NCBI RefSeq assembly: GCF_031143425.1
Contig: NC_090444.1
Span: 1,534,056,782 to 1,534,120,781 of the forward strand
DNA length: 64,000 nucleotides
Direction: 5' to 3'
Origin: Pleurodeles waltl
Taxonomy: Eukaryota; Chordata; Amphibia; Caudata; Salamandridae
Made by a program: the position numbers and the translations under genes. Below are positions 43,841-55,339 of this stretch, piece after piece. Position 1 is the stretch's first letter, and each line of letters opens with the position of its first letter. Under the pieces are notes generated by a model that was not told the DNA's origin, made no database searches, and was given only the letters and a program-made list of their open reading frames with translations.

Positions 43841-44700
43841 CATGCAAAAACTGTTACAGCTGACTTTAATGGGTCCTGTCGCCCTACAGTGATTGCTCTC
43901 ATAAATGGGCACTTAATCCAACTGTCATGCCAGGCAACGGGATTCTTGATTCAAGCATCCATGCTTCTGGCATGTAAAAACTTCTCTGATCCCAGTGTTC
44001 GCCAAAAGTGGCCACTGACATCAAGAGTGTAAAGCCTTGAAGGCGTGGTCCCCATCCTCAGCACTGGACTCATCGTGCCACAATCAAATTAGCTAACTGT
44101 AACTTAACTTGTAACTGTGTATTTTAAGTGTTGTTTGAACATGTCATAACAAGTCTCCCTAATTAGGTGTATTTTCCTTCACCGGTAATCCTAAAAACAG
44201 GATATTTAAGATGTTTAATTTTTCTGCACTAGCACTTTATTGTGCCACAACCAAATCATTTAACTGTTTACAATTGCGTTTAATGGCACCACACACTTTG
44301 GTACAACCAGGAGCACTTTTTCGCAGATAAGTCAGATAATTTGGTTTGCCCTCCAGGCAATGGTGTGTTTTTATTGTTGTTTGTAGATGTCACAACAAGT
44401 CTGCCTAACTAGGTGTATTCTACTTAGCCGGTAAACCTAAAAACAGGCTATTCAAGATGTTTAATGCGGTCTAAGTTTTAAGCACTAGCACTTTATCTTT
44501 TGGTCTTGCACTGTCCACTCTTACAATGCTTCCTGAAATACTGCAATTAGATCCATCTAATGGTCTTTTAAGATTTGGAACTTTGATTACAGAGGGTGCC
44601 TACTTGTACCAATTGAAATATTGTATTGCTTTGCTTTTAATGTTTAATGGTATATATTGTGATGATTTTAATTAATCTGACAATAAAGACTATTCATTCA
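43841..44700 (+). mobile_element. LINE-like 3' end with internal direct duplication
   Basis: The segment ends in ATCTGACAATAAAGACTATT and a short ATTCA repeat, like a CR1/L2-type 3' terminus with AATAAA. An imperfect ~245-bp direct repeat is present (about 44110-44260 and 44355-44510: ACAAGTCTSCCTAA, TAGGTGTATT, CCGGTAA, AAAAACAGG). The coding part is absent. Confidence 0.5.
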
Positions 44701-44859
44701 ATCACTTATTTATATTTATGATATGACTCTAGTCCTAGACTGTCACTAAGCACTTGATGCCAACCAACGTCAGAGAGTACACTAGCATTCCCAAGCATGA
44801 AAAGTAGTTAATATGCTTATTTTGTACAGTATACAGCAAGATTCAGTACAGCACACTTT

Positions 44860-45029
44860 GGGCCTGATTTAGATATTGGCGGATGAGTTACTTCGTCACA
44901 ACAGTGATGGATATCCCGTCCACTAATATCTAAATCCCATGGGATATTATGGGATTTAGATACTGGCAGATGGGATATCTGTCACAGTTTTGACAGAGTA
45001 AGTTATCCGCCAATATCTAAATCAGGGCC
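44860..45029. mobile_element. Foldback Harbinger-type MITE (170 bp)
   Basis: GGGCCTGATTTAGATATTGG at the left is matched inverted at the right, and the halves pair almost completely around CCCATGGGATATTATGGG. Terminus and size are like 6519-6689. The flanking triplets (TTT and GTT) do not match well. Confidence 0.8.
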
Positions 45030-45629
45030 GTTGTTTACACTTTATTTAGTTTTATAAAAATGTTTTTATCCCATGTACCAAAAAGGCATCTCACCTCGCA
45101 GAAGTTGTTCTTTTAAACCAGGTTACAGCTGATAAAGCAAATATAGCTAGCTGGAAGGGGAATGGATTTTAAAATACAGTATAATTGATTTCTTGGCTGG
45201 CGAGAAATGAAAAACTTGGGAAGAAAGAGAAACAGCAATAACAATCTGTAAAAAAAAAAGCCACAATGGTGATATAACGCTATATTTTATGAACTTTAAA
45301 AGATTGACCAAAGTCTAAATTATTACAAGTATTACATCTAATTGAAAATCCTGCATTAAGAAAGGCTGGGGCTGGAAAAATACCTAATGAATATTAATAA
45401 AGTGGTCACATTTTTAAAATTATCATATAAGTGGGAGAAACAGGAAAATATTGTCTTAATATCAGAAAACTAGAAAGGAATTGAATTATTCTGTTTTAAG
45501 AGATTGTTATTTCTAAAAAATGTGATTCTATCGTAAATGGATGATTTATTACAATCCTCTGTTACGAAACACAAGGGAACCCAAGGATAAGTAGGGACCA
45601 AGGGTAATTATATTTTTTAAGGGAACAGC
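45030..45629. other. AT-rich anonymous sequence
   Basis: No gene or repeat border is recognised. Confidence 0.4.
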
Positions 45630-45875
45630 GGTCCCTAACTGACAGTGAAATAGAAAATACACTGGGAACAAAAAAGTAATGCCCAGGTGATCCTGAATTC
45701 ACAACTAAAATCACATTGATTATACAATATCAAATTTAGAATACGTGTTCAGTGCAAACCCCCTGTAGGGCAAACAAAACTTGTATCAAATCAAGCACAG
45801 GCAGAAGATTGCATGACGTAATAAACAATTCCAAGTTACAGCTTAACAAACACTGCCACACCCTTTGACAAATTA
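45630..45875 (-). repeat. Penelope pseudo-LTR, left copy
   Basis: GTCCCTAACTGACAGTGAAA through CCCTTTGACAAATTA corresponds to 50708-50960 in direct orientation, with scattered differences. Confidence 0.85.
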
Positions 45876-45905
45876 CAGTCAAACACCAGTGCCAGAGTTC
45901 TTATA

Positions 45906-45950
45906 GTCAACGATGTTTCAATCCTATGTACATAAAAGGATCATCATCAG
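45906..45950 (-). ncRNA. Candidate degenerate hammerhead ribozyme core
   Basis: On - the sequence reads CTGATGA, then a possible stem (GATCC..GGATT with one extra U), then GAAAC-ATC-GTT. These are the conserved strings of a hammerhead, CUGAUGA, GAAA and a UH cleavage site. Hammerheads are known in Penelope-like pseudo-LTRs. I do not see a convincing stem I, so it may be decayed or a chance match. Confidence 0.35.
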
Positions 45951-45989
45951 CACAATGCATTGCTTGCCTGTGGTGGAGGTATGCTTTTC

Positions 45990-47890
45990 AACCAAAACCT
46001 ATGAAATAACAAAAAATGGAAAAAGGAGAAAAAGGTGAAAGGGAAAAAAGAGACATAAAAGTAGGGGGAGATGGGGGAAAAGGGAGGAAGAGGAAGAATA
46101 AATTATATTCAATAGAGAGATGAATGAGAAAAAATAGGAAGAGAATCCGAAGTGATAAATGCCTCCAATTTGTGGAACATGCAGGGCGGCCTCTCTACTG
46201 GGGCCTCAGTGTCAAGGCCAAACCATGATCATTCTTAAACTATAGGGAGTGAACACACAAAAAAATGTGGGATATAAACATCATAAACAAACAATCTAAT
46301 TCACCTACTGTCAAATAACATGGAGCAAATCCTCATTAGGTAGTGGGAGCAACGAATAGATGAATAAATGTCCCTTATATAGGTGCCATAAGAGAACTGT
46401 CAGTGAAAACAAAGATACGTAAACACAGTGGCGACTGACAAGTCTGCCCAATGATATGACAAGAATTAGAGTGAAAACCATGCCTAATTGATACTCAGCA
46501 TAACGGCACAAAAGCACCCGGACTGTTGGTATCAATAGTAACCAGAAAAAAAGGTGCCCTGTTTGCAGCATGGGAACCGCTACAAATCTATAAAGGAAAT
46601 GAAACATAGAAACACGACCCCCTGATACAATCATTATGAATGGAAACACTGACAAGCAGGCCCTTAACAATCATGCGGTGAAACCCGCAAACAGCATGTG
46701 CAGGAAGAAAGCGGTAAAAGACTGACACATGCCTTAAATAGTAGAGAAAAATGGTGGCCATATTAGAATAATCAAAAGGAAAGGTGCAGGAAAAAAGCGA
46801 TGAAAGACTGACACTTGCCTTAAATAGTAGAAATAAATGCAGCCCTATTGAAATGACCAAAAGGAAAGGTACACCAAAGGAAAGGGGAATGTGTTGGAAA
46901 GCAGAGTATAGTGTGTAAACCGAAAAGATAATTGGAGAAGATGTGGGACATACTGAATTGAGAGGCCTAGAAAGAAAAATGCGATAGAGGACTGACGAGT
47001 GCCTCAGAGAATAGGAGTAGATGATGGCCATATTCAAAAAAGTGGCCTAAAAGGAAAAATAGCAATAAAACCATAAATACAATACAAAAAAATTGACACA
47101 CTGTAATGACAGTGAACAAAATGTTTTTTAGAGAGAGATAAAAGTCATAAAGCAGAACATAGGTAACAATAGTGGAAAAGTAAAAAACACAGTAATACTA
47201 GGATAGTTATATATTCAAAAAATGTGACAGAAAAATGATTAAAACGGAACATATGACATTGAAAACTGGATAGCCTTTGTGGAAAGGTTGAACGTGTGCT
47301 AATAATGGGGTGATTATAATTCCAAAATATAGTAAGAGGACCATTCACAATGGAATACAGAGCACATAAAAATCAAAGATGTGTATAATGGTCTTCACAT
47401 AAAAAAATAATTACTAAACAGTGCATATACTCATCCACACCCTGTATGAAAGGCATCATCGCTATAGTAATCAGGACATAAAACAGTGCTTTCAGGCTAC
47501 AGCAAGTAGACCAGGGGAGAACAATTGAAGGTCTACAAAGAGTCTGCCATATTATATCATAAGAAATAATAGTAAGTCATAGATTTCATGAACAAACAGC
47601 ACACTATGGTGTAAAAAGCTCAGAATCAGAGCAACACAAATAAATAGGAGAAGTAAAATATACAGGATCCAAAAATAAACATATATTGCAAAAATGTATC
47701 ATGCTGGAAGCACACTGCTGGAGTTCAAATTAAAGATATCCAGTCCTCCACTTGGTTCAGTCCACTGTGAAGGCTGTCAGTTCTAATGATCTACTTTAAC
47801 TCTTCTTTATTCAGAATTGTGGTGAAGTTTTGGCCGTGTTCAAGTATTTTAACCACCTCGATCACCTGCCACCATAGGCCATTTACAATA
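45990..47890 (-). other. Non-coding 3' part of the Penelope-like element
   Basis: AT-rich DNA with purine-rich runs on + (46010-46100). It includes loosely repeated blocks (AAAGCGRTAAAAGACTGACAC.. at about 46690-46745, 46780-46830 and 46975-47010), so a short internal duplication of about 100 bp occurred here. Frames such as 46311-47037 on - are of doubtful meaning. Confidence 0.45.
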
Positions 47891-47899
47891 GGGTTGAAC

Positions 47900-48126
47900 T
47901 GTTAGACGTGTTCCACTTGGGGCGCATGGCTAACTTTCCAATGGAGATGACTCCAGGGTCGGCAAATATGTATTCTCACTTTCTGTGTGGTCTGGCCTAT
48001 ATAGACAAGGACACAAGGGAAAGTGATTGCATAGATAACATTATATACAAATTCCTTGCTCTCTAGGGTAGACTCACAAACTGCAATTTCCATTTTCCGT
48101 GACCACTCATGGGAGTTAGTCCCCAC
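47900..48126 (-). pseudogene. GIY-YIG endonuclease domain of the Penelope-like element
   Basis: Encodes VYNVIYAITFPCVLVYIGQT followed by TQKVRIHI. This is the GIY-YIG motif in the form found in Penelope-like elements (IY..C....YIG.T). The nuclease nicks target DNA to prime reverse transcription. It lies at the C-terminal end of the RT remnant. Confidence 0.85.
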
Positions 48127-48129
48127 ATA

Positions 48130-49620
48130 TCAATGCCTTATTGTCACTTCCAGGAGATAAACTTGCTCGCACCAAATACTCTTATTGTTCCGAAAGGCCA
48201 AAATGGGGAATTCTAAATCTGATTTGCCTGCATTAAAGATGTGCCATTGGAGTAGACTCATTTTAAAAAATGTATTAGAATGGGGTGTAATAATGGTAAC
48301 ACAAACCAGTCCCTCTGTAGTTTCCTTTTACTCAGAGCGCTTTCCTAGGACAGTACTACGCTCTTTTTATAGACCTAGTCACTAGCTTGTGGGGACTATC
48401 CTCTAGCTAACAATTTAGGTGTAAGTGTTTCTGCTTCACTGAAAAAAATTTCTTTAAGGAAACAATTACTTCTAATTCTCAAAAATAGTGAGTATGCGAG
48501 AAAATCCTTAAGGACTCTAGGTTGGTGGCTGGAGTAGGCTATTTCTGTGGGCGTATGATACAGGGACACTTATAATTTCCCATCATGAATCCTGATCAAA
48601 AGGTCCAAAAATTGAATTTTATCCCTTCTGTAAAGAAAGGTAAATCTAAGGCCATTACAATGTCTATTTAACCATTCAAGAAACTCAGTGATACCATGGG
48701 AGTCACCTTTCCATATAAGGAAAAAGTTGCAATATGACAATTTCATAGGGTTATTTTGCTATGAAATGGATTACTATCTGTAAGGATGGTCGTGGTCTCC
48801 AATCTGTCCATAAGCAGTATGGCATAATTGGGGACATAAACTGCGCACATACCTGTGCCTTTGACCTACTGATAAAATGTACCAGCAAACTGAAATAAAT
48901 TATTTGTGAGTATAGGATGTAGCAAATCTATTATAAATTCAATAGGTACTTGGTGAGACCATGTCCTTGTCTCTAAACTTTGCTAGATAGCCCCAATCCC
49001 TTCAGCTTGTGCAATATTAGTATATAATGATCATATGCACAAAGTACCTAAAATAATGTCAGTAATATCAAAAGTCATATCCTCAGTTTAAATTATGAGG
49101 CCCATTCTATCTTTTACATAGCATGTAGTAGCAGGTACGAAGTCTTTAATACAGAAATCAATATACCAAAGGGTTTGAATATTGAGCTTCACCCAGAAAT
49201 TATAGGTCTAACTGGTTGCAATGTTTGATTGTTGTGTATGTTAGGTAGTGTGTAGGTTACTGCTGTCCTTGGGTTCTTTATGCTTCAAAAGGAATATTCA
49301 TTCTTACTAATGAAACCAGCCTCCAGGATCTTACCGGTTACAGATTACGTACTGGGTGTCTTTGGTGATTCCTTACTAAGTTTTAGATACTGCTCAGTGT
49401 TAGAGATCTGTCGCAGAATCACGTTCTTGAATTGGTCTGTATTTTGTGTCATAATCCCACCCCCTATGTTGGCTGGTTTGATACCAATGTAATATTGGAT
49501 TTGATGTAATTGAGAGGCAGTTTCTCAGACAAGGGCATATCATCTGGGATGAGTGTTCTCTGAAGCTCGAGAGTAGAAATATTCTTAAGGATCAGTCTTT
49601 TAAAAGTGTGTATCTATGGT
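48130..49620 (-). pseudogene. Penelope-like reverse transcriptase remnant
   Basis: Read on -, decayed pieces keep the order of a Penelope RT. GTGMCAVYVPNYAILLMD at about 48850 corresponds to the GT-x-MGA-x-x-APS-x-A motif. LFLIWKGDSHGITEFLEWLN at about 48700 follows the lost YMDD box. LRFTFLYRRDKIQFLDLLI and RVLKDFLAYSLFLRIR lead to the endonuclease domain. Several stops and frameshifts are present. Confidence 0.75.
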
Positions 49621-50319
49621 GGAGGGCTAGATTTAGGTGGTGATAATGTGGAGGAAGGGTGAAAGTCAATATATGCACTAGAGGGAGTGTATGGATTGTT
49701 CAGAAAAAATGCATGAAGTCTTATTTTCCTGAAAAAGTGAAATAGTTCAACTTGGAAATCCAACAGATTAGGGCACACTGTGGGGACAAAGGATAATTCC
49801 TTACTTAATTTTGAGAGGTTATATATAGAGATAGTTTGTGTAGTCTCAGTATGTATCTGTGTAGGTACATTGGTTATACCTACTTGTTGTCCAAATTGGT
49901 AATGTTTCTGCCTTGTTTGCCTTTCGGCTGGAATACTCAACCACCACTGGCCTCGGCCCCTCACTCTTCCTCTTCTGGGGACTCTGGATTGTCTTCTCAC
50001 TAAAAAAGCAGGCTTAGGTGAAATATTAAAGGTGAGGGTGCCTTCACCAGGCCCCAGTTATCTGAAGATTCCACTGAGGAGTCTGTAAAGGTGACCAGCC
50101 TATTTTATTTATTAAATCCACCCCAAAATTAGGGTTCCAGTAATTTCCATTTGTATAAAAATCCTCGCTTACAGAGAGGTAGTTGTTCTCAATGCTATAA
50201 TTCCTTATATCCCATTTGACTTTAGTGGATTTTTTCTCTATCCTTGTGAATTGATTAACAGTTTTTTCAATCTTCTCAAGTAGGCTGTTGGCATCAGGTA
50301 TCATGCTTGATTTGTTCAT
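49614..50319 (-). pseudogene. N-terminal region of the Penelope-like polyprotein
   Basis: Two neighbouring frames (50319-50044 and 50000-49614). The second contains IYNLSKLSKELSFVPT and LFHFFRKIRLHAFF, the conserved N-terminal Penelope block, preceded by an Arg/Gly-rich segment. The first is hydrophilic and has no recognised domain. Confidence 0.65.
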
Positions 50320-50707
50320 TTATTTTTCCATGTCAGTTATCTTTAGTGCCAATTTATTAAAATGTCCTATAACTTTCTCAATACCAAGCCCCATCCAGTG
50401 CGCTGAGCAGGTGGTGCTAATGTAGCTAAAACCTTGTTTGTATTTTTTGTCCTCTGCAACTACCCAGGCACATTTCTAACTTGTAAACCTTGGGGAATGA
50501 TATTTGTTTTAAGATATTCAGTAAGCATGCGGATCATAAGTTGCAGATTGGTATCGTTCTTACATTTTTCTAGTTGTTCTGTCAAACTCGGGCTGGCTGG
50601 TAGAGCTGCCTCAGACTTATTGGAAAAAAGAGATGGATCATCTAATCATTTCTTAATATATTCATCAACGTATAATGGGGTATGATCTGACATAATAGTG
50701 TTCAGAT

Positions 50708-50960
50708 GTCCCTAACTGACAATGAAATAGAAACTATAGAAAATACCCTGGAAAGAAGGAAATAATGTCCAGGTGATATTGATTTCGAAATTAAAATCAC
50801 ATTTATTATACAATATCAAATTCAGAATAAATGTTCAGGGGAAAAACCCCTAGAGGGCAAACAAAACTTGTATCAAAACAAGCACAGGCAGAAGATTTGA
50901 GATGCAGTGAACAATTCCAAGTCACAGCTTACAAACACTGCTACACCCTTCGTCAAATTA
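50708..50960 (-). repeat. Penelope pseudo-LTR, right copy
   Basis: Direct copy of 45630-45875. Its end is cut by a Harbinger-type fragment that starts at 50961, so the part matching the hammerhead-like motif is missing here. Confidence 0.85.
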
Positions 50961-51077
50961 TTCTTGGCAGTGGTGGTGGTGGTCCTCTGGCGATCTGACT
51001 GCCAGAGTCGTAATGTGGCGGTCCAACCTCCACCGCGGGTCTGGTGGTCTTAAGACCGCCAGACTCATAATGAGGCC
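50961..51077. mobile_element. Truncated Harbinger-type MITE, right end
   Basis: The right terminus, read inward, is GGCCTCATTATGAGTCTGGC, followed by inverted repeats such as GTCTGGTGGTC..GACCGCCAGAC. The left part is missing. Confidence 0.7.
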
Positions 51078-52335
51078 TTTAGTATGCTCTGTATTTCCTC
51101 AGATTATATAATATTTGGACTCTTATATTTAAATATCTAGAAGGACAATCGCAGATCCAACTTTTCCGTAATCCGCATTATACTTTTGTTGCGCTATTTC
51201 ATAATACAGGGAATTGCTTATAGATATCAGAAACTGATTTATAGTTCAATGCAGTAACACCGTCATTATTATGACAGAAGTGGAGGACTAAATCAATCCC
51301 TTCGTTTGTAGACTTGCTTAAAAATATGTTAAGAGTACCAGTGGGTGAGTGTCCTTATGCAAGACCGGCTGGTGAAAGACAAAAACATTTTCAATGGCGG
51401 GATTAATTGTTTGGATAATTTTAATATCACTAAACCACTGTATCGCTTTTGCACTTTACAAGAATAAATTGCTTTTCATACATTAGGATATCTGGTAAAG
51501 TGAATAGTTATATTAATGCAAACGTATGCAATATATTAAACTCTGTCATATGTCAATGTAAATAATTATTGCAGTTCTTTTTCATGCACATTCAGGTGGT
51601 TTTCATGAACGCTGGTAAAAGTTGTTTAAAGCTAGCACTGCCTTAACTTGCCACCGAGGACACGAAATAGCGGCAGTCAAAAATGTTTGTGATTCGGCAC
51701 CTTGTGTCTTACTGTAGTGTTTCCAGTGCTGACTTTATGTGGTACGGCCGGGCTACTTGTCTGATTATGCTTAGAAATCAATTATATGAAGATGTACAGA
51801 AGAAAGTGCATAAAAAAGTTTAAGAATTAATAATAAAATATACCTCATCCATGCAAGGATTTCAAAGTGATTTTCCAAACAAGTGTTGTTTCTTCTGAAA
51901 GAAGAGCGCAAATGGTCTTTGTTTAATCACTGCCTCTGTTCGCTGCAGCTGAAAGATGAAAGTCGCATCAGAGACCCAACTGAGTGACCTTCGAGCACTT
52001 GAAGTTGTTACAACTGGCTTCTCAGCAGGAAACAATATATTCTTTCTGGGTCACAGAACGGAACAATGTGAAAACATCGTGTACGGCTTTGGATCATGTT
52101 TGATAAACAATCTGGTGGCCTCATGATATCACGCTCAAAATTAAACGAACATTAAGGTAAAGTCTCATTAAATGGGTAAAAGTCTAGAAAATGCAGTACC
52201 AATGGGTCCTTTTTGTGCTTAACCCCTCTGTGATTTCAGAGGAATGTATTAGAAATTTTAAGAAAATAATATAAACATTAACCTAAAAAAATATTGGGTA
52301 GGTATAAACTGAAAGAAACCTTTGCTGTTCTAGAA
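51078..52335. other. Anonymous sequence, nothing recognised
   Basis: AT-rich, no gene or repeat border seen. Confidence 0.4.
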
Positions 52336-52339
52336 GAAA

Positions 52340-52780
52340 TAAGTGGCAAGTGGCCAGGTGTGCATTGGAGTGGGTAAAGTTTTGCCCACTCCACATTCCA
52401 CTTGGAGCACCGAATTTTGGCAAAATTTTGTAACTCACCCTGTGGCAGAGTTTTTTCTTGCATGAGGCTCACCAACGTTAAGTTGGTGAGTGAGAATTTG
52501 CATCCCCTAACAATGGACGCCGTTTAGGGGTTGCCAGGGGCTACTGTGCCAGGGGTTGCTGCTGTGACCCCTGGCTTGCCCCTTGCGACCCCTGGTCTCA
52601 GAGGTGGCAAACTCAGTGCCAAGAGCACAGTGGTTGCTTGTCCGTCGGTTAGGACTCTTTGTTTTTTTCTCAATGTTTTTATTATACTAATAGTGAATAC
52701 ATTCACTATTAGTGCAATTAAAAAATGGAGTACAATAAGCAGGGATATGTCCTTCCCTGGCAGCCAAGGAAAGACCAAAT
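52340..52780. repeat. Hairpin-rich segment with several short palindromes
   Basis: Contains GAGTGGGTAAAGTTTTGCCCACTC (about 52370), CTCACCAACG..AGTTGGTGAG (about 52468-52490), repeated GGGGTTGCCAGGGG / CCCCTGGCTTGCCCC units (52530-52600), and CTAATAGTGAAT..ATTCACTATTAG (about 52687-52712). The style resembles the palindrome chain at 2209-2618. Confidence 0.6.
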
Positions 52781-52832
52781 AATGGTATTAAATATCCGTT
52801 ATGGGCTTACTTCGGTGTGAGTGTGTATTTAC

Positions 52833-52858
52833 GAGAGAGAGAGAGAGAGAGAGAGAGA
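52833..52858. repeat. (GA)n microsatellite
   Basis: About 13 GA units, followed by GTGTGTGA-type repeats to about 52900. Confidence 0.95.
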
Positions 52859-53430
52859 ATGTGTGAATGTGTAAGCATGTGTGTGTGTGAGTGTATCTGA
52901 AGGTCAAAGCGCATGTGATGTCACTTCTGCTACCCCTGGCATTTTGGTGAATTGATGTTCATGCCCTTAGTGTGATTTTCGGGTGCTAGAATGCCCCCCC
53001 CCATGAGATTTCTCAACACAGGCAGTCATGGCAGGTCGTGGCAGATAGTGACTATTTGCATTGAGAATGCTGCCTCTCTAATAGAAAATCTACTCGAGCT
53101 TCAGAAAGAAGCAGCTACCTCTGGCATGCCGTTTGTTTACAGCACAGCACAAAAATCAGTGCAAGCAGAGTGACATGTCTGAATTCCCCCTGCGTGTGGA
53201 ACTCAGCTGAATCTTACAGAGTTTTTATGTGACTATTTAGAATTCCACAAAGTGAAACTCTGCAAGTTCCGCCCAGGTCTAATGTACAATGCCATTTTGC
53301 AATCATGAACTCTGCAACTTACAAAATCAAAGTGTTGGACGGTGCAATATGTCTTGCAGACATGTACTGAACCAAATTTGAGTTAGAAAAGACTTTCTGA
53401 CTTGCGAATGGGTTTAGTGGCTGAGAATAG

Positions 53431-54380
53431 CGCCGTCATTAGGACATTGGCGGCAAATGCCGCCTACCGCCACAGCGAGGGCCGCCTACATACCGTCGCC
53501 ATGGCTAGCGACCGTCCATGCCATTATGACTGTAGCCAGAATTCCGCCAGAAGGCTGGCGGAATTCGGGAAACGGTCCTTGTGGAGGACAATGGTAAGGT
53601 GACACTTCTGCCAGAAGCAGCGCCACACCAGCAAAACACTGCCGTTCCATGATACGGCCTGGCGGTGTTTTGCTGGCAGATGCTGCTGCTGGCAGCAGCG
53701 CTGTGTCCCGTCTCCTGCCAGAGGACCCCCTGCAAGCAGGTAAATCGGGTTCTCCAAAAGGAGTGGGGGGTGTTGTGTGTGTGTGTGGGGGTGTGAGTGA
53801 CTGTGTTTGAATCCGTGCATGCATGTGTAATGCGTGTATGCATGAATGGGTGTGTGTGTACGTGCATATTGTGTTGTGTGATTGCGTGTGTGTCTGGACG
53901 TATGTTTGTGAGTTGTGCAGTGAGTGTGTATGTATGTATCCATGTGTGGGTGAATGTGTGTATGCATGTGTGTATGGGTGTGTATGAATGTGTGTGTGTG
54001 CGTGCATATGTGGGGAAGTGGGGTCAGGCGGTTCGAGGACTCTTGGGAGGGGAGTGGGGGAGGCCCCTATAAGTGCCAGGGAAGGAATTCCCTGGCACTG
54101 ATAGTGCTACCCCCATGCTTTCCGTGGCAGTACAGAAATCACAGAAAGCATGGCGGTGGGGGGGGTGTCAAAATGCCATGGGCGGCCTAGTGACGGCCGC
54201 CAGGCTGAAGACTGAAGTCTCCAGCCCGGCGGTCATTACAGCGATGGCGGTCGGTGTGTTGACTTGGCAGTTTGGTATTGGCCTAACCTCCAATGTCATA
54301 ATAGTGGAGGTAGGTACCGCCAGTCTGTTGGCGGTAATACCTCCACTATAGCACCGACCGCCGGGGTCGTAATGACCCCC
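53431..54380. mobile_element. Harbinger-type MITE (950 bp) with hairpins and a GT-rich expansion
   Basis: The right end, read inward, is GGGGGTCATTACGACCCCGG and the left end is CGCCGTCATTAGGAC, imperfect inverted termini. Flanks are TAG (53428-53430) and TAA (54381-54383). Inside are inverted repeats: GAATTCCGCCAGAAGGCTGG at about 53540, CCAGCAAAACACTGCC at about 53628 with its inverse at 53665, GTGCCAGGGAAGGAATTCCC at about 54073, and a long subterminal pair at about 54240-54355. The stretch 53768-54010 is an irregular GTGTGTATG-type repeat whose frames on - are His/Thr-rich shadows. Confidence 0.8.
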
Positions 54381-54383
54381 TAA

Positions 54384-55336
54384 ATCTCAATTAAGAAAGG
54401 ACATGAAATTGCAATTTGGTATAGCAGACAGCAATAGATGCAAGCACAAACCAAAGATCAGTTACTGACAACTCAACTGAGGTGGGAAATTATTCACATC
54501 TTCACCTTTCAGAATGATCGAGTAACCACCGGGGATAAGGGGGTTGAAGACAACTGCCTGTTTCCCCTGGGGCTTTTCCAAACAGGATTTTTTGTTTAAA
54601 CAGCTATTGTTCCAATAAGGAACAAAAGCTGCTTTCAAAGAAAGAAAATAAAAGGGAATGCAAACATAGGGATGATGGTCTGCTGTTCGCTGAAGAGCAT
54701 CAACCTTGAGTTTGTAGTCATTCACAGGTGACCGCAAAAAGCAACACGTCTATTCATTAGGCAAGTCATTCTGCAACTAAATGTTCTTTTCATCACTAGA
54801 TTAACTTTTCAACAAAATCCATCATTGTCTCATCGATCTAAATATAGCACTGCATTATGTCAGTTAAGCAACCTAGAAGTGATTAACATTACAATGTGCC
54901 CTATAACTGTTCTTTCACTCACTAACTCTGCAAGTATCCTTATCCATGTCACACTCAACTACTTTCTGTGCTGTGAAGTTTACAGTCTATGGGCTCAATT
55001 CAAATAAGAGAATATACATGTGTATATTTGCTGTTATGTATATTTACTACTACACTTAATTGCAAGTCATTTTTTTGCTATAAAAACTATTTCCAAGTGG
55101 AGATTTACACGTCAGTGGAGAAGTACTTGCCACCACTCCCTAAAATGATGGGCTGAAGCCTCCTACAATTCTATATAAAACAGTAACTTGACTGTATTTT
55201 ACATTCTGACTAGCTGTCGAACATGTGCAGAACCACAGCAGAGACCTCCATCTTATATTTAAATGTATCATAAATGTAAATGAATTAAAATGTTTTATTA
55301 ACCTGAGAACAATAAAATAAAAATTGTACAGCACAT
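54384..55336. other. Anonymous sequence between two MITEs
   Basis: No gene or repeat recognised. Confidence 0.4.
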
Positions 55337-55339
55337 TAA

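Larger units (their letters stand above)
45630..50960 (-). mobile_element. Penelope-like element with direct terminal repeats
   Basis: Two direct copies of about 250 bp (45630-45875 and 50708-50960) flank a decayed coding region on -. Going down from 50.3 kb, the order is an N-terminal frame, a Penelope-type RT start, RT core pieces and a GIY-YIG endonuclease near 47.9-48.1 kb. RT plus C-terminal GIY-YIG with pseudo-LTR repeats identifies a canonical Penelope-like (Neptune/Poseidon type) element. A hammerhead-like motif lies beside the left repeat (45906-45950). All frames are broken. Confidence 0.88.

Noticed and set aside
46311..47037. Hydrophobic 119- and 149-codon frames on -
   Set aside because: They overlap locally duplicated blocks downstream of the GIY-YIG domain, where no further Penelope domain is expected. 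They look like AT-rich chance frames.
53486..54007. His/Thr-rich frames of 120-173 codons on -
   Set aside because: Shadows of the GT-rich tract within a MITE.
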